Shown here piece after piece: positions 42,168 to 50,088 of a stretch of 50,088 bases of DNA; the first letter of the stretch is position 1; each line of letters opens with the position of its first letter. Below the pieces are notes generated by a model that worked only from the letters and a program-made list of their open reading frames with translations, had not been told where the DNA came from and searched no databases. The DNA is from an uncultured Paraprevotella sp. GTDB lineage: Bacteria > Bacteroidota > Bacteroidia > Bacteroidales > Bacteroidaceae. The stretch lies in assembly GCA_944321565.1 (NCBI GenBank), contig CALULT010000018.1:1-50088 (forward strand). The letters are read 5' to 3'. The position numbers were made by a program, and so were the translations under genes.

Positions 42168-44768
42168 TCATAAGAGTTCCACTTCCAAGCGGTTTTGTGA
42201 GGGCGTGTCCGAACTGTTCCCATAATGGATTTCGTATTTGCCCGGCATGATGCGCATGGTGTTTGTGGACGGGTCGAAGAACTCGAACGCTTCCGGTTTC
42301 AGTTCGATGGACACGTCGCGGCCTTCTCCGGCTTTCAGTTCCACGCGCCGGAAACCGCGCAGGCTTTTCTGCGGGCCATCGGTGTCGCCTGTTTTATGGA
42401 TATATACCTGCAGCACTTCTGCCCCGTCGCGTTTTCCCGTGTTCTCCACACGTGCCGTGAAGGTCACGCTCGTGCCTGTTTTCACGGAAGTGTTGTCAAG
42501 TTTTCCGTTGGAGATGCCAAACGTGGTGTAGCTCAGGCCAAATCCGAAGGGGAATAACGGTGCTTCTTTCAAGTAGCGGTAGGTGCGTCCCTTCATGCTG
42601 TAGTCGTTGAAGTCGGGAAGCTGTGCCGTGTTTTTGTAGAACGTCACCGGAAGTTTGCCTCCGGGATTGTAATCGCCAAAGAGCACGTCGGCCACGGCCA
42701 GTCCTCCCGCTTGCCCCGGATACCAGGCTTGCAGGATGGCATCGCACGATTCCAATTCCGGTGTCAGGGCCATGGCCGAGCCTGAGCAGTTGACAAACAC
42801 GACTTTCTTTCCGGCCTTCTTCAGCGTTTGCAGGATGTCGCGCTGCACCTGCGGCAATTCTATCGAAGTGCGGTCGCCGCCGGCAAATCCGGCCAGGTTG
42901 ATGTGGTTCATTTCTTCTCCTTCCAAAGCAGGCGAGATGCCCCCCACGAAGATGACAGTTTCGGCGTCTTTCACTTTCTCGACAACGGTTTCGGGCGGGA
43001 TTTGGCGGTAAATGCCCAAGTCGAATTTCAGCACGGCCTCATTTTCTTTCTGGATGTATTCTATTTTGATGTCGTATGCTTTCCCGGCTACCGCTTCCAG
43101 TGCATATTCCCGTTTTTGCATGCCACGCCTGTTCCTGCAGTCAATGACTTTTTTCCTGTTGACATATACGCGGAAGCCGTCGTCGCCTTCGATGGTCAGG
43201 TGGTACGTGGCGGTTTCCTTGGGGCGGAATGTGCCTTCATACCTGGCCGTGAAGTGTTCCAATCCGACTCCGGGGGCAAACACGGTGTTTCCTCCGTTGT
43301 TCATGTCGATAGGGGTGGGAAGTTCTTGGGTGGCGGCCACTTTCCCTTTCATTTCCATGTTGTTCCAATACGTTCCTTTCATGCCGGGGCGGCCTTCGTG
43401 GGTGAGTTCGTCAAAGTGGGACTCCAGCATCTTGTTTTCCAGCAGTCCGCAGCCTTCTTCGTAAATGATGTCCCCCGCTTTTTGCCGGATGCCGTCCAAT
43501 ACCGTGTAGGTGTGCGAGGGTCTTCCTGCATAATTTCCCCATTGCATGACTGGGTTGGCCGCATTGGGTCCCACGACCGCGATGCGTCCGTTTTCCTTGG
43601 ACAAGGGCAGCACTCCGTTGTTGTGCAGCAACACCATCGACATGCGCGCGGCATCCAAAGCCAGGCGGCGATGGGTTTCGCAGTCCACGGTGTCGATGCT
43701 GATGCGGCTCCAAGGCACGATGGAGTCCGGGTCCATTTCCCCGAGGGCGAAGCGGGCTTCCAGGATGCGTCGCAGGCTCGTGTCGATGCGTTGTTCCGTG
43801 ATCAGTCCTTTTTTTACGGCTTTGTCCAATTGCCTGTAATCGCCTCCCCATCCGCATTCCAGGTCTGTGCCGCTGCTGACGGCTGCCGCGCTCGCTGTCG
43901 CCGCGTCGGGATGGGTCTCATGGTGTCCTTTGTGGTAAAAGTCGCTGATGGCCCCGCAGTCGCTCACCACCAGGTATTTGAATCCCCATTCATCCCGCAG
44001 GATTTGTTGCAGCAGGTGGTTGCTGCCACAGCACGGTTCTCCCTCGAAACGTTGGTAAGCACACATGACTTCTTTCACGTCCGCCTCTTGCACGAGGGCC
44101 TTGAATGCGGGCAGGTAGGTTTCCCAAAGGTCGCGCGGGTCGAGGTTTTCAATGTTGAAACTGTGGCGCAGGGCTTCCGGCCCGCTATGCACGGCGAAAT
44201 GTTTCGCACAGGCATGGAGCTTGTCGTATTTCGCGTCTTCCGGGCCTTGCAGTCCTTTTACCACGGCCACGCCCATGCACGAAGTCAGATAGGGGTCTTC
44301 GCCCCATGTTTCCTGTCCGCGTCCCCAACGCGGGTCGCGGAAGATGTTCACGTTTGGGGTCCAAAATGTCAGGCCTTCATATCCCCGCCCGTAATGTCCT
44401 TGCCGTCGTGCCTCGTGGAATTTTGCCCGGGCTTCGTCGCTTATGGTGCTGTAAATATGCTCCACCGTTTCGACGTCGAACGAGGAAGCCATCCCCATCG
44501 TGATGGGATAAACCGTGGCAAGCCCGTTGCGTGCCACTCCGTGCAAGGCTTCGTTCCACCAACTGTAGGGCTTGATGTCCAGCCGTTCCACGGCAGGAGA
44601 AGAATTTTCCATCAATGAGATTTTCTCTTTCAGCGTGAGTCGTTTCAACAAATCTGCAGCTCGCTCTTTGGGGGATAGGTTCGGATTCCGGTACGGTTCT
44701 GTTTGTGCGTATGTTTCCGTTGCCAGTGTCATTCCAAAGAGGAATATGGCGATTGTGGTTTTTTTCAT
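42168..44768 (-). CDS. Glycoside hydrolase family 3 with PA14 insert (beta-xylosidase/glucosidase type)
   Basis: An 866-residue exported glycosidase. The signal peptide ends near ETYAQ. The (beta/alpha)8 domain holds SWWNEALHGVARNG, KHFAVHSGPEALRH and the nucleophile Asp270 in LVVSDCGAISDF. The beta-sandwich domain is interrupted at about residues 460-600 by a PA14 module (FTARYEGTFRPKETATYHLTIEGDDGFRVYVNRK). A fibronectin type III-like domain closes the protein. WWNEALHG and the PA14 insert are typical of Bacteroidales beta-xylosidases such as the Prevotella Xyl3 group, so xylo-oligosaccharides are the likeliest substrate, together with GH43. A -7 box lies 36 bases upstream. Confidence 0.93.
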   Translation of the reverse strand: MKKTTIAIFLFGMTLATETYAQTEPYRNPNLSPKERAADLLKRLTLKEKISLMENSSPAVERLDIKPYSWWNEALHGVARNGLATVYPITMGMASSFDVETVEHIYSTISDEARAKFHEARRQGHYGRGYEGLTFWTPNVNIFRDPRWGRGQETWGEDPYLTSCMGVAVVKGLQGPEDAKYDKLHACAKHFAVHSGPEALRHSFNIENLDPRDLWETYLPAFKALVQEADVKEVMCAYQRFEGEPCCGSNHLLQQILRDEWGFKYLVVSDCGAISDFYHKGHHETHPDAATASAAAVSSGTDLECGWGGDYRQLDKAVKKGLITEQRIDTSLRRILEARFALGEMDPDSIVPWSRISIDTVDCETHRRLALDAARMSMVLLHNNGVLPLSKENGRIAVVGPNAANPVMQWGNYAGRPSHTYTVLDGIRQKAGDIIYEEGCGLLENKMLESHFDELTHEGRPGMKGTYWNNMEMKGKVAATQELPTPIDMNNGGNTVFAPGVGLEHFTARYEGTFRPKETATYHLTIEGDDGFRVYVNRKKVIDCRNRRGMQKREYALEAVAGKAYDIKIEYIQKENEAVLKFDLGIYRQIPPETVVEKVKDAETVIFVGGISPALEGEEMNHINLAGFAGGDRTSIELPQVQRDILQTLKKAGKKVVFVNCSGSAMALTPELESCDAILQAWYPGQAGGLAVADVLFGDYNPGGKLPVTFYKNTAQLPDFNDYSMKGRTYRYLKEAPLFPFGFGLSYTTFGISNGKLDNTSVKTGTSVTFTARVENTGKRDGAEVLQVYIHKTGDTDGPQKSLRGFRRVELKAGEGRDVSIELKPEAFEFFDPSTNTMRIMPGKYEIHYGNSSDTPSQNRLEVELL

Positions 44769-44803
44769 ATCGTGAGGTGTTTTTTTAAAAAAGATTATTG
44801 TTG

Positions 44804-44811
44804 CAAATATA
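44804..44811 (-). promoter_or_regulatory. -7 element for the GH3-GH43 operon (TATATTTG)
   Basis: TATATTTG with a trailing C on the minus strand, 36 bases before the GH3 start. No TTTG at the -33 position, as for the other operon of this locus, which may reflect AraC control. Confidence 0.5.
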
Positions 44812-45122
44812 CGTTTGATTTAGGATTGTTTCTGTCGTTTTTTGAGAGAATATGGGCGGATTTGGCATAATTAACGTGTGTTAACTCGGCGTGGATGGCT
44901 GCGGTGGCATTATCAAGCTTTCCAAACGAAGATATACTGACTTTGCAAAGTAAGATAACTGAAATGGGCATAGAAGATATCTTACTTGGCCAAGTAAGTA
45001 CTACTTCGTTCGCAAGGCCGGTTTAATTGGCCAATTGCGGACATTCATGTTTTTTGTTGTCCTGAAAGCGAAAATGAGGTGGATTATTTGTGCGAATTGT
45101 GCCGGGAACCGGATTTTTTGTG
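44812..45122. other. Divergent intergenic region, no gene seen
   Basis: It contains the dispersed palindromic repeat at 44972-45007 and related partial copies upstream (ACGAAGATATACTGACTTTG at 44928). Other small palindromes include TTGGCCAA near 45028. I see no ORF with protein character. Confidence 0.55.
44972..45007 (-). repeat. Dispersed palindromic repeat, copy B
   Basis: Complement of 11049-11084 with one mismatch in 36. The core CTTACTTGGCCAAGTAAG is a perfect 18-base palindrome. The copy sits about 150 bases upstream of kdsA. Confidence 0.75.
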
Positions 45123-45130
45123 TAAGTTTG
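45123..45130 (+). promoter_or_regulatory. -7 element for the kdsA operon (TAAGTTTG)
   Basis: TAAGTTTG with a trailing C, 26 bases before the kdsA ATG. The -33 region (TTGTGCC) is a poor match and is too far by about three bases. Confidence 0.45.
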
Positions 45131-45156
45131 CATATTATATATAAAGGTAAGAAAGC

Positions 45157-45909
45157 ATGAATCCTATATTTATTGCCGGCCCGTGCGTGATAGAGTCCGC
45201 CGCCTTGTTGGACGAAGTGGCGGCCGAACTTGTGCGGATAAGGCAAAAACTCGGCATAGAGATTATCTTCAAGGCTTCTTTTGACAAGGCCAACCGCACG
45301 TCGGTGCATTCCTTCCGCGGTCCGGGGTTGGAGAAAGGGCTGGCGATGTTGCAGGACGTGAAGGAGAAGTATGGCCTGAAGCTGTTGACGGACATCCATG
45401 AGAGTTTCCAGGCCGCGCCTGCGGGCGAGGTGGTGGATGTCCTTCAAATACCGGCATTCCTTTGCCGTCAGACCGACTTGCTGGTGGCGGCAGCCCGGAC
45501 AGGACGAGTGGTGAACATCAAGAAGGCGCAGTTCCTTTCGGGGATTGACATGCAATATCCCGTGGAGAAAGCCCGCGAGGCCGGGGCGCAGGAAGTGTGG
45601 CTCACGGAACGGGGCAACATGTATGGTTACAACAATCTTGTGGTGGACTTCCGCAACATTCCCGACATGAAGGCTTTTACTCCACGTGTGGTGATGGACT
45701 GTACCCATTGTGTGCAACGTCCAGGTGCTGCCGGCGGGAAGACCGGGGGCAACCGTGAGTTCATCCCTGCCATGGCTTTGGCCGCCAAGGCTTTTGGTGC
45801 GACGGGGTATTTCTTCGAGACGCATCCCGACCCGGACAAGGCATTGAGCGACGGGCCGAACATGCTTCGGCTTGAAGATTTGGAAACCGTGATAACTTCT
45901 TTGCTATGA
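45157..45909 (+). CDS. kdsA: 3-deoxy-8-phosphooctulonate synthase
   Basis: Condenses phosphoenolpyruvate with arabinose-5-phosphate to Kdo-8-phosphate for lipopolysaccharide. The 250-residue barrel has FKASFDKANRTSVHSFRGPG, QIPAFLCRQTDLL and GYNNLVVDFR. Cys10 (AGPCVIES), His184 (DCTHCVQ), Glu221 (FETHPDP) and Asp232 (ALSDG) line up with the four metal ligands of the Aquifex enzyme, so this is the metal-dependent class; the metal-free type has Asn where Cys10 stands. It overlaps kdsD by 4 bases, and kdsD makes its substrate. Confidence 0.96.
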   Translation: MNPIFIAGPCVIESAALLDEVAAELVRIRQKLGIEIIFKASFDKANRTSVHSFRGPGLEKGLAMLQDVKEKYGLKLLTDIHESFQAAPAGEVVDVLQIPAFLCRQTDLLVAAARTGRVVNIKKAQFLSGIDMQYPVEKAREAGAQEVWLTERGNMYGYNNLVVDFRNIPDMKAFTPRVVMDCTHCVQRPGAAGGKTGGNREFIPAMALAAKAFGATGYFFETHPDPDKALSDGPNMLRLEDLETVITSLL

Positions 45910-46856
45910 GTGAGGCGAGAGACATAGCTGTCAAATGTTTCCAGGACGAGGCGCAGGCGGTCTTGGGCTTGATTCCCCAGTTGGACGGGAATTTCGACGC
46001 GGCGGTGGACTTGATGTTCCGTTGCACGGGAAAGGTGATTATCACAGGAGTGGGGAAGAGCGGCCATATCGGGGCGAAGATGGCGGCCACGTTGTCGAGC
46101 ACGGGCACACCGGCTTTTTTCATCAATCCGCTCGATGTGTTCCATGGAGATTTGGGGGTGATGACGAAAGAGGATGTGGTGATTGCCATTTCGCATTCCG
46201 GCCAGACGGACGAGCTTTTGCGTTTCATCCCTTATTTGTTGGAACATAAGATACCACTTATCGGCATCTCCGGCAATCCGAATTCCCTCTTGGCCAAATA
46301 TTCCACATGTCATCTGAATGTGAAGGTGAGCCATGAAGCTTGTCCGCTGAACCTGGCACCGACATCGTCCACCACGGCGGCGTTGGCCATGGGCGACGCG
46401 CTGGCCTGCGCGCTTATCGAGATGCGCCATTTCCAGGCCAAAGACTTTGCACAGTTCCATCCGGGCGGTACATTGGGCAAGCGGTTGCTGACTACTGCCC
46501 GTGACGTGATGCGTAGCAACGACCTCCCCGTGATTCCGCCCGACATGAAGTTGGGTGAGGCCATTATCCATGTGAGCAAAGGCAAATTGGGGTTGTGCGT
46601 GGCGGAGACGGACGGGAAAGTCGTGGGACTGATTACCGATGGCGATGTGCGCCGGGCGATGGAGAGTTTGCAGGACAAGTTTTTCAACGTGCCGGTGAGC
46701 CAGGTGATGACCCGTACACCGAAATGTGTGTCGCCCGACACGAAAATCAACCAGATTCAGGCCATCATGCACAACAATAAGATTCATACGGTGCTGGTGG
46801 TGGATGGCGAGCACCATCTGCTGGGTGTTGTGGATCACTTCAGCTGCATGTTTTGA
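45906..46856 (+). CDS. kdsD: Arabinose-5-phosphate isomerase (KpsF/GutQ type)
   Basis: Converts ribulose-5-phosphate to arabinose-5-phosphate, the precursor used by KdsA. The N-terminal SIS domain contains VIITGVGKSGHIGAKMAATL, SGTP-like SSTGTPAFF and AISHSGQTDEL. The sequence FHPGGTLGKRLL links it to two CBS domains (MRSNDLPVIPPDMKLGEAI and MTRTPKCVSPDTKI). The length of 316 residues is typical. The ATGA overlap with kdsA indicates coupling. The next gene begins 26 bases later. Confidence 0.95.
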   Translation: MSEARDIAVKCFQDEAQAVLGLIPQLDGNFDAAVDLMFRCTGKVIITGVGKSGHIGAKMAATLSSTGTPAFFINPLDVFHGDLGVMTKEDVVIAISHSGQTDELLRFIPYLLEHKIPLIGISGNPNSLLAKYSTCHLNVKVSHEACPLNLAPTSSTTAALAMGDALACALIEMRHFQAKDFAQFHPGGTLGKRLLTTARDVMRSNDLPVIPPDMKLGEAIIHVSKGKLGLCVAETDGKVVGLITDGDVRRAMESLQDKFFNVPVSQVMTRTPKCVSPDTKINQIQAIMHNNKIHTVLVVDGEHHLLGVVDHFSCMF

Positions 46857-46882
46857 GCAGACACAGAGGACGGGGTAGTGGA

Positions 46883-48166
46883 ATGGTGAAGAAAGAAAGG
46901 TTCTTGTTGTGTTTGTTGTGTTGGCTCATGCAATGGATGGTGCGTGGCCAGACGGTGCGGAGCGACTCTTTGATGATGGCCGATTTGGCAGCCAATGGGG
47001 TACAGTTTGCTGCGAATAACAGGGCAAGGTTGTTGCCGAGCGGTGCGGAAAAGTTTGAGGACATGTTTGCCGATATTGCTGCGGCGAAACGCTACGTGTA
47101 TCTTGAATATTTCAATTTTCGCAACGACTCCATAGGCCGTGCCTTGTTCACGTTGTTGGACAAGAAGGCGCGCGAAGGGGTGAAGGTACGGGTCATTTAC
47201 GATGACTTCGGCAACGTGAGCAACGACCGCCCGTTGCGGAAACGCCATTTGCGCCAGTTGAAAAGCCGCCATATCGACGTGGAGGTGTTCGACCCCATCG
47301 TGTTTCCTTATTTAAATCATGCCTGGCATCGTGACCACCGCAAGATTGTGGTCATCGATGACAAGATTGTCTATACAGGGGGCATGAACGTGGCTGATTA
47401 CTACATTCACGGGAAACCGGAAATAGGCCAATGGCGCGACATGCACGTAAGGCTGGAAGGGGATGTTGTGCCCATTTACCGCAATATCTTTTGCGCCATG
47501 TGGGAGCGATGCACTGGCGAACGGATTGACGTGACGGAATATTTCGCCTTGGATTCCACCGTGGTGCGGTCGCCTTTTGAGCCTGTGCCCGTAAGGACAG
47601 ATACTTTGCCAGGCGGCTTTTGTGTCGGGGTGGCCAACCGGGAACCGCATACAAGTCCTACTGTCATTCGGAAAGCATATATCGATGCGTTGGACAACGC
47701 GCAGCATTGTGTACAAATCGTGAATCCCTATTTTACTTTGGTGCCTAGCGTGAAGCGGGCTTTGTACCGCGCCTTGGAGCGAGGGGTCAAGGTAGAAATC
47801 ATGTTGTCCACAAAGTGCGATGTGGGCGTGTCTCCAGATGTGGCGGCCTATCATGCCAAGCGGCTGATGGAGCGCGGGGCGGACATCTATTATTATGAGG
47901 ATGGTTTCCATCACACCAAAATCATGATGGTGGACAGCTTGTTCTGCACCGTGGGGTCGGCCAACCTGAACAGCCGCAGCCTGCGCTACGATTATGAAGT
48001 GAACGCTTTCATCATGGATCCGGCCACGACCCATGCCCTGCAAACGATATTCGAGGCCGACAAGCGGCATTCCACCTTGCTTACACCACAAAACTGGAAA
48101 GAGCGGCGTTCATTCGGGCGACGTTTCATGGGCTGGTTCTATCGCATGCTTGTCCCGCTGATATAG
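46883..48166 (+). CDS. Phospholipase D family protein, cardiolipin synthase-like
   Basis: A 427-residue enzyme with two HKD motifs: HRDHRKIVVID (first) and HTKIMMVD (second), each with the following GS/GG pocket residues (YTGGMNVADYY and TVGSANLNSRSLRYDYE). An N-terminal hydrophobic stretch (FLLCLLCWLMQWMVRGQ) is a signal peptide or anchor. Most cardiolipin synthases have two N-terminal membrane helices; here there is one and it looks cleavable, so the catalytic part may be periplasmic. Cardiolipin synthesis from phosphatidylglycerol or another phosphatidyl transfer is likely. I start at the ATG giving MVKKERF; a TTG in frame overlaps the kdsD stop. Confidence 0.88.
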   Translation: MVKKERFLLCLLCWLMQWMVRGQTVRSDSLMMADLAANGVQFAANNRARLLPSGAEKFEDMFADIAAAKRYVYLEYFNFRNDSIGRALFTLLDKKAREGVKVRVIYDDFGNVSNDRPLRKRHLRQLKSRHIDVEVFDPIVFPYLNHAWHRDHRKIVVIDDKIVYTGGMNVADYYIHGKPEIGQWRDMHVRLEGDVVPIYRNIFCAMWERCTGERIDVTEYFALDSTVVRSPFEPVPVRTDTLPGGFCVGVANREPHTSPTVIRKAYIDALDNAQHCVQIVNPYFTLVPSVKRALYRALERGVKVEIMLSTKCDVGVSPDVAAYHAKRLMERGADIYYYEDGFHHTKIMMVDSLFCTVGSANLNSRSLRYDYEVNAFIMDPATTHALQTIFEADKRHSTLLTPQNWKERRSFGRRFMGWFYRMLVPLI

Positions 48167-48286
48167 AACTACGCATTTGTCGGATGAACCAATTGTTTTC
48201 CCGCAGGTGTTACAGTACGCTTGTATGCGTCCGAAGAGATATGGCTTTTCTTTGTAAATCAGTGATAATTACTCGAATATATTTGT

Positions 48287-48324
48287 TATCTTTGCATTGA
48301 GCAAAAATACTTAGTCCACTGAGT
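48287..48324 (+). promoter_or_regulatory. Promoter -7 element and possible operator before the AAA_14 gene
   Basis: TATCTTTG (48287-48294) predicts RNA start near 48301. Just after it is a near-palindrome ACTTAGT-CC-ACTGAGT (48309-48324), one mismatch from perfect, between start point and ATG. It could bind a repressor, possibly the gene's own product; this is inference. Confidence 0.45.
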
Positions 48325-48337
48325 AAAATGTAACGAT

Positions 48338-49522
48338 ATGTATAAGCGATCGGAATATCAGGTGATTACGGATAGGATGAAAGAGCCACGGAATTTCATC
48401 CAAGTGGTGATGGGTGCCCGTCAGATAGGCAAATCCACTGTGGTCAAGCAAGTGCTTCAGGATTTGGATATGCCTTATCAGTTCTTTTCTGCTGACAATG
48501 TTCCGGCCACAAATAGTGCTTGGATTTCCGATTGCTGGGCGGCTGTGCGCAGCTTGAAGGCAAGTCGGGGATGGGAAAGCGTCATCCTTGTGATTGACGA
48601 GATACAGAAGATAGCCAACTGGAGCGAGGTGGTGAAAAAGGAATGGGACGATGATACATTCCACGACCGTAATATCAAAGTCTTGCTTTTGGGGAGCAGT
48701 CGTGTGTTATTGGAAAAAGGTTTGTCTGAATCTCTTGCTGGACGGTTTGAGGAAATACGCATGAGCCATTGGAACTATCTGGAAATGAAGGAGTGCTTCG
48801 GTTTCTCGCTCGACCAATATATGTTCTATGGAGGCTATCCCGGTGCGGCTACTTTAATTGGCGATGAAGACCGTTTCAGCCAATACATCCAGTCGGCTAT
48901 CATCGAGGCAACCATTAATAAAGACATTCTGATGGATACGCCGATAAGTAAGCCTGCCTTGCTTCGTCAGACCTTTGAGCTGGGAGCAGCCTATTCGGGC
49001 GAATTGCTTTCGTTGAACAAAATGTTAGGTTCGCTTCGAGATGCTGGGAACACAGTAACATTGGCGGGTTACATCAATCTGTTGGACGAAAGCGGATTGC
49101 TTTGCGGGCTTCAGAAATTTAGCGTGGATATGGCAAGGCGGCGTGCTAGTATTCCTAAGTTGCAGGTATATAACAATGCCTTGAAGATGGTGTATAGCCC
49201 GTTGACTTTTGAACAAGCCATTCTCAACCGCAAGGCATGGGGACGAATCTTTGAATCAGGTATCGGTGCCTATTTGGTAAGCCAAGCCTTCGTGCATCGT
49301 TTTGAAGTATTATATTGGCGTGAGCGGGATGATGAAGTTGATTTCGTTTTGCGTAAGAAAGGTTCGGTGGTAGCCATTGAGGTGAAAAGCAATGCGGAAA
49401 AACGGACGGACGGGTTGGATAAGTTTCGTAAACTTTTCAATCTGCAAGCTGCATTTATTGTGGGAGACGGTGGCATCAGTGCGGAGGATTTTCTTTCAAT
49501 GGATGTGAGGAAGCTCTTTTGA
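48338..49522 (+). CDS. ATP-binding protein, AAA_14 with DUF4143
   Basis: A 394-residue STAND/AAA-like protein of the family that is multicopy in Bacteroidales. Walker A is GARQIGKST (residues 26-34) and Walker B VILVIDEIQ (82-90); the sensor region is LLLGSSRVLL. The C-terminal DUF4143 part ends in a PD-(D/E)XK-like core: Asp335 in DDEVDFVL and Glu348-Val-Lys350 in AIEVKS. Function is not established; members are mobile-like and have been suggested to act in DNA maintenance or conflict. It has its own promoter and is not tied to the phospholipase gene upstream. Confidence 0.9.
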   Translation: MYKRSEYQVITDRMKEPRNFIQVVMGARQIGKSTVVKQVLQDLDMPYQFFSADNVPATNSAWISDCWAAVRSLKASRGWESVILVIDEIQKIANWSEVVKKEWDDDTFHDRNIKVLLLGSSRVLLEKGLSESLAGRFEEIRMSHWNYLEMKECFGFSLDQYMFYGGYPGAATLIGDEDRFSQYIQSAIIEATINKDILMDTPISKPALLRQTFELGAAYSGELLSLNKMLGSLRDAGNTVTLAGYINLLDESGLLCGLQKFSVDMARRRASIPKLQVYNNALKMVYSPLTFEQAILNRKAWGRIFESGIGAYLVSQAFVHRFEVLYWRERDDEVDFVLRKKGSVVAIEVKSNAEKRTDGLDKFRKLFNLQAAFIVGDGGISAEDFLSMDVRKLF

Positions 49523-49637
49523 GGAAGTTGAGTCTTCAAGTCAATGAATTAAGAATAATAAAAAGGAATAACTATGGGTACATTAAGTTTCATAAAAGTA
49601 AAATCATTGTTCATCCTAACTTTAATACAAAGAGACG

Positions 49638-49913
49638 ATGGACAAAAGAAACAAACTTTGGAGACGCCAACAAATGGCGCGTGTGTTTAAGGCTCGTATG
49701 ATTCTTTATGCCGCTTACGAGCATCCTATTATTTATGAGGATGGAAGTGTGAATAATCATCCGCATTGGTTCGAGTTGGCAAAGGAAAAATGGGCAAAGG
49801 TTTATCAGTCTACAGGTACTCCTTGTAGCTGCTGGATGTGCAGAGGAGAGGAGTATAACCGAAGGGAATACAAGAAAGAAACTTTGCGCATTATTCGGGA
49901 ATCAATGGAGTAA
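49638..49913 (+). CDS. Conserved small protein with CxCxxC motif, function unknown
   Basis: A 91-residue basic protein. After an N-terminal KLWRRQQMARVFKARM comes HPHWFELAKEKWAKVYQSTG and then TPCSCWMCRGEEYNRREYKK. The three clustered cysteines plus the preceding His residues suggest a zinc site. I have seen similar small proteins with this PCSC-x-CRGE-x-YNR pattern in Bacteroidales genomes, always without an assigned role. It follows the AAA_14 gene by 115 bases and is preceded by a short AT-rich gap. Its terminator hairpin is nearby. Confidence 0.7.
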   Translation: MDKRNKLWRRQQMARVFKARMILYAAYEHPIIYEDGSVNNHPHWFELAKEKWAKVYQSTGTPCSCWMCRGEEYNRREYKKETLRIIRESME

Positions 49914-49922
49914 AAACAGAGG

Positions 49923-49954
49923 GCCGTTCTTTGCCAGTTTAAGCAAAGAATGGC
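49923..49954. terminator. Bidirectional terminator
   Basis: A 12-base inverted repeat, GCCGTTCTTTGC (49923-49934) and GCAAAGAATGGC (49943-49954), with one G-T pair. It is followed by T-rich TTCTTTGTGTGTTTTA, between the small Cys-rich gene and the convergent gene at the window's edge. Confidence 0.65.
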
Positions 49955-49967
49955 TTCTTTGTGTGTT

Positions 49968-50088
49968 TTAGAGGGATGTGTTATGACACATAAGCTTCTC
50001 CGCCAACGGCGCATAATACTCCCGTACTTCTTCCGCCGTAGGTGTATGCCCACCGGGAAAATGATAGGCGTGCGTATAGTGTTGCAGG
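49968..50088 (-). CDS. 3' end of a leftward gene, partial
   Basis: The last 40 codons of a protein that enters from beyond the window. The tail reads YTHAYHFPGGHTPTAEEVRE...YAPLAEKL and ends CHNTSL. The FPGGHTPT segment resembles the final catalytic-His region of small serine hydrolases, but too little is present to assign a family. Confidence 0.6.
   Translation of the reverse strand, partial: LQHYTHAYHFPGGHTPTAEEVREYYAPLAEKLMCHNTSL

Noticed and set aside
42828-44618. Plus-strand frame of 596 codons
   Set aside because: Antisense shadow of the GH3 gene, whose motifs and signal peptide are complete; the shadow protein has no recognisable domain.
45627-46838. Minus-strand frame of 403 codons
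   Set aside because: Antisense to kdsA and kdsD, both unambiguous; no start context or promoter.
1-50088. tRNA, rRNA or known riboswitch genes
   Set aside because: I looked through the intergenic regions and saw no cloverleaf with the TTCGA arm, no rRNA sequence and no riboswitch core I recognise.

Overview
The window looks like chromosome of a member of the order Bacteroidales, most likely Prevotellaceae or Bacteroidaceae. The evidence is the repeated Bacteroidales-type promoter (TTTG, about 19-21 bases, then TAnnTTTG), an LL-diaminopimelate aminotransferase (dapL) pathway, a metal-type KdsA, AraC-controlled secreted xylan/pectin-type glycosidases and an IS66-type insertion scar. I cannot name the species. 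Most of the window is fairly GC-rich, and this produces long antisense shadow ORFs. The first about 5.3 kb is clearly AT-rich, as expected for a horizontally exchanged O-antigen or capsule locus.

Layout. (1) 0.15-4.7 kb: the distal end of a surface-polysaccharide cluster, with a possibly N-terminally broken glycosyltransferase, an acyltransferase, a Wzy-like polymerase/ligase, a family 2 glycosyltransferase and a second acyltransferase. (2) 4.7-7.4 kb: a decayed defence patch, made of an IS66 left-end scar, an N-terminal stub of a putative abortive-infection membrane protein, an intact RecF-like ATPase and a broken HNH partner gene (Septu PtuA/PtuB-like). (3) 7.5-13.9 kb: more polysaccharide-type genes (two GT4 enzymes, a nucleotidyltransferase-fold protein, a radical SAM/SPASM enzyme), an Rpn-type PD-(D/E)XK nuclease with a slippage-prone tail, and a 36-residue membrane peptide gene on the opposite strand with its own promoter. 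(4) 14.0-23.8 kb, minus strand: gltB-gltD-asnB-dapF-dapL, joining glutamate and asparagine synthesis to the end of the lysine/peptidoglycan diaminopimelate route. (5) 23.8-25.1 kb: a 1.4 kb gene-poor stretch with palindromes, a duplicated block of about 110 bases and a candidate small RNA with a clear promoter and terminator. (6) 25.1-32.7 kb, minus strand: aroC, slyD, then a tripartite RND efflux operon in which the inner-membrane pump and outer-membrane channel are one 1489-codon ORF. (7) 33.1-35.5 kb: LysR regulator, two-gene threonine/serine exporter and an overlapping small membrane protein gene, divergent from mazG. (8) 36.6-44.8 kb: a small carbohydrate locus around an AraC regulator (DUF1593 protein, DUF5060/DUF4038 glycosidase, GH43, GH3) without SusC/SusD genes. 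(9) 45.1-48.2 kb: kdsA-kdsD-phospholipase D family operon for Kdo and envelope lipid metabolism. (10) 48.3 kb to the end: an AAA_14/DUF4143 ATPase, a small Cys-rich protein and the 3' end of a leftward gene.

The points most worth a second look are the pump-channel fusion with an internal lipobox, the candidate small RNA, the decayed Septu-like pair, the convergent small membrane peptide gene, and two families of dispersed short repeats that recur tens of kilobases apart. All family names come from recognising motifs by eye; no database search was run.
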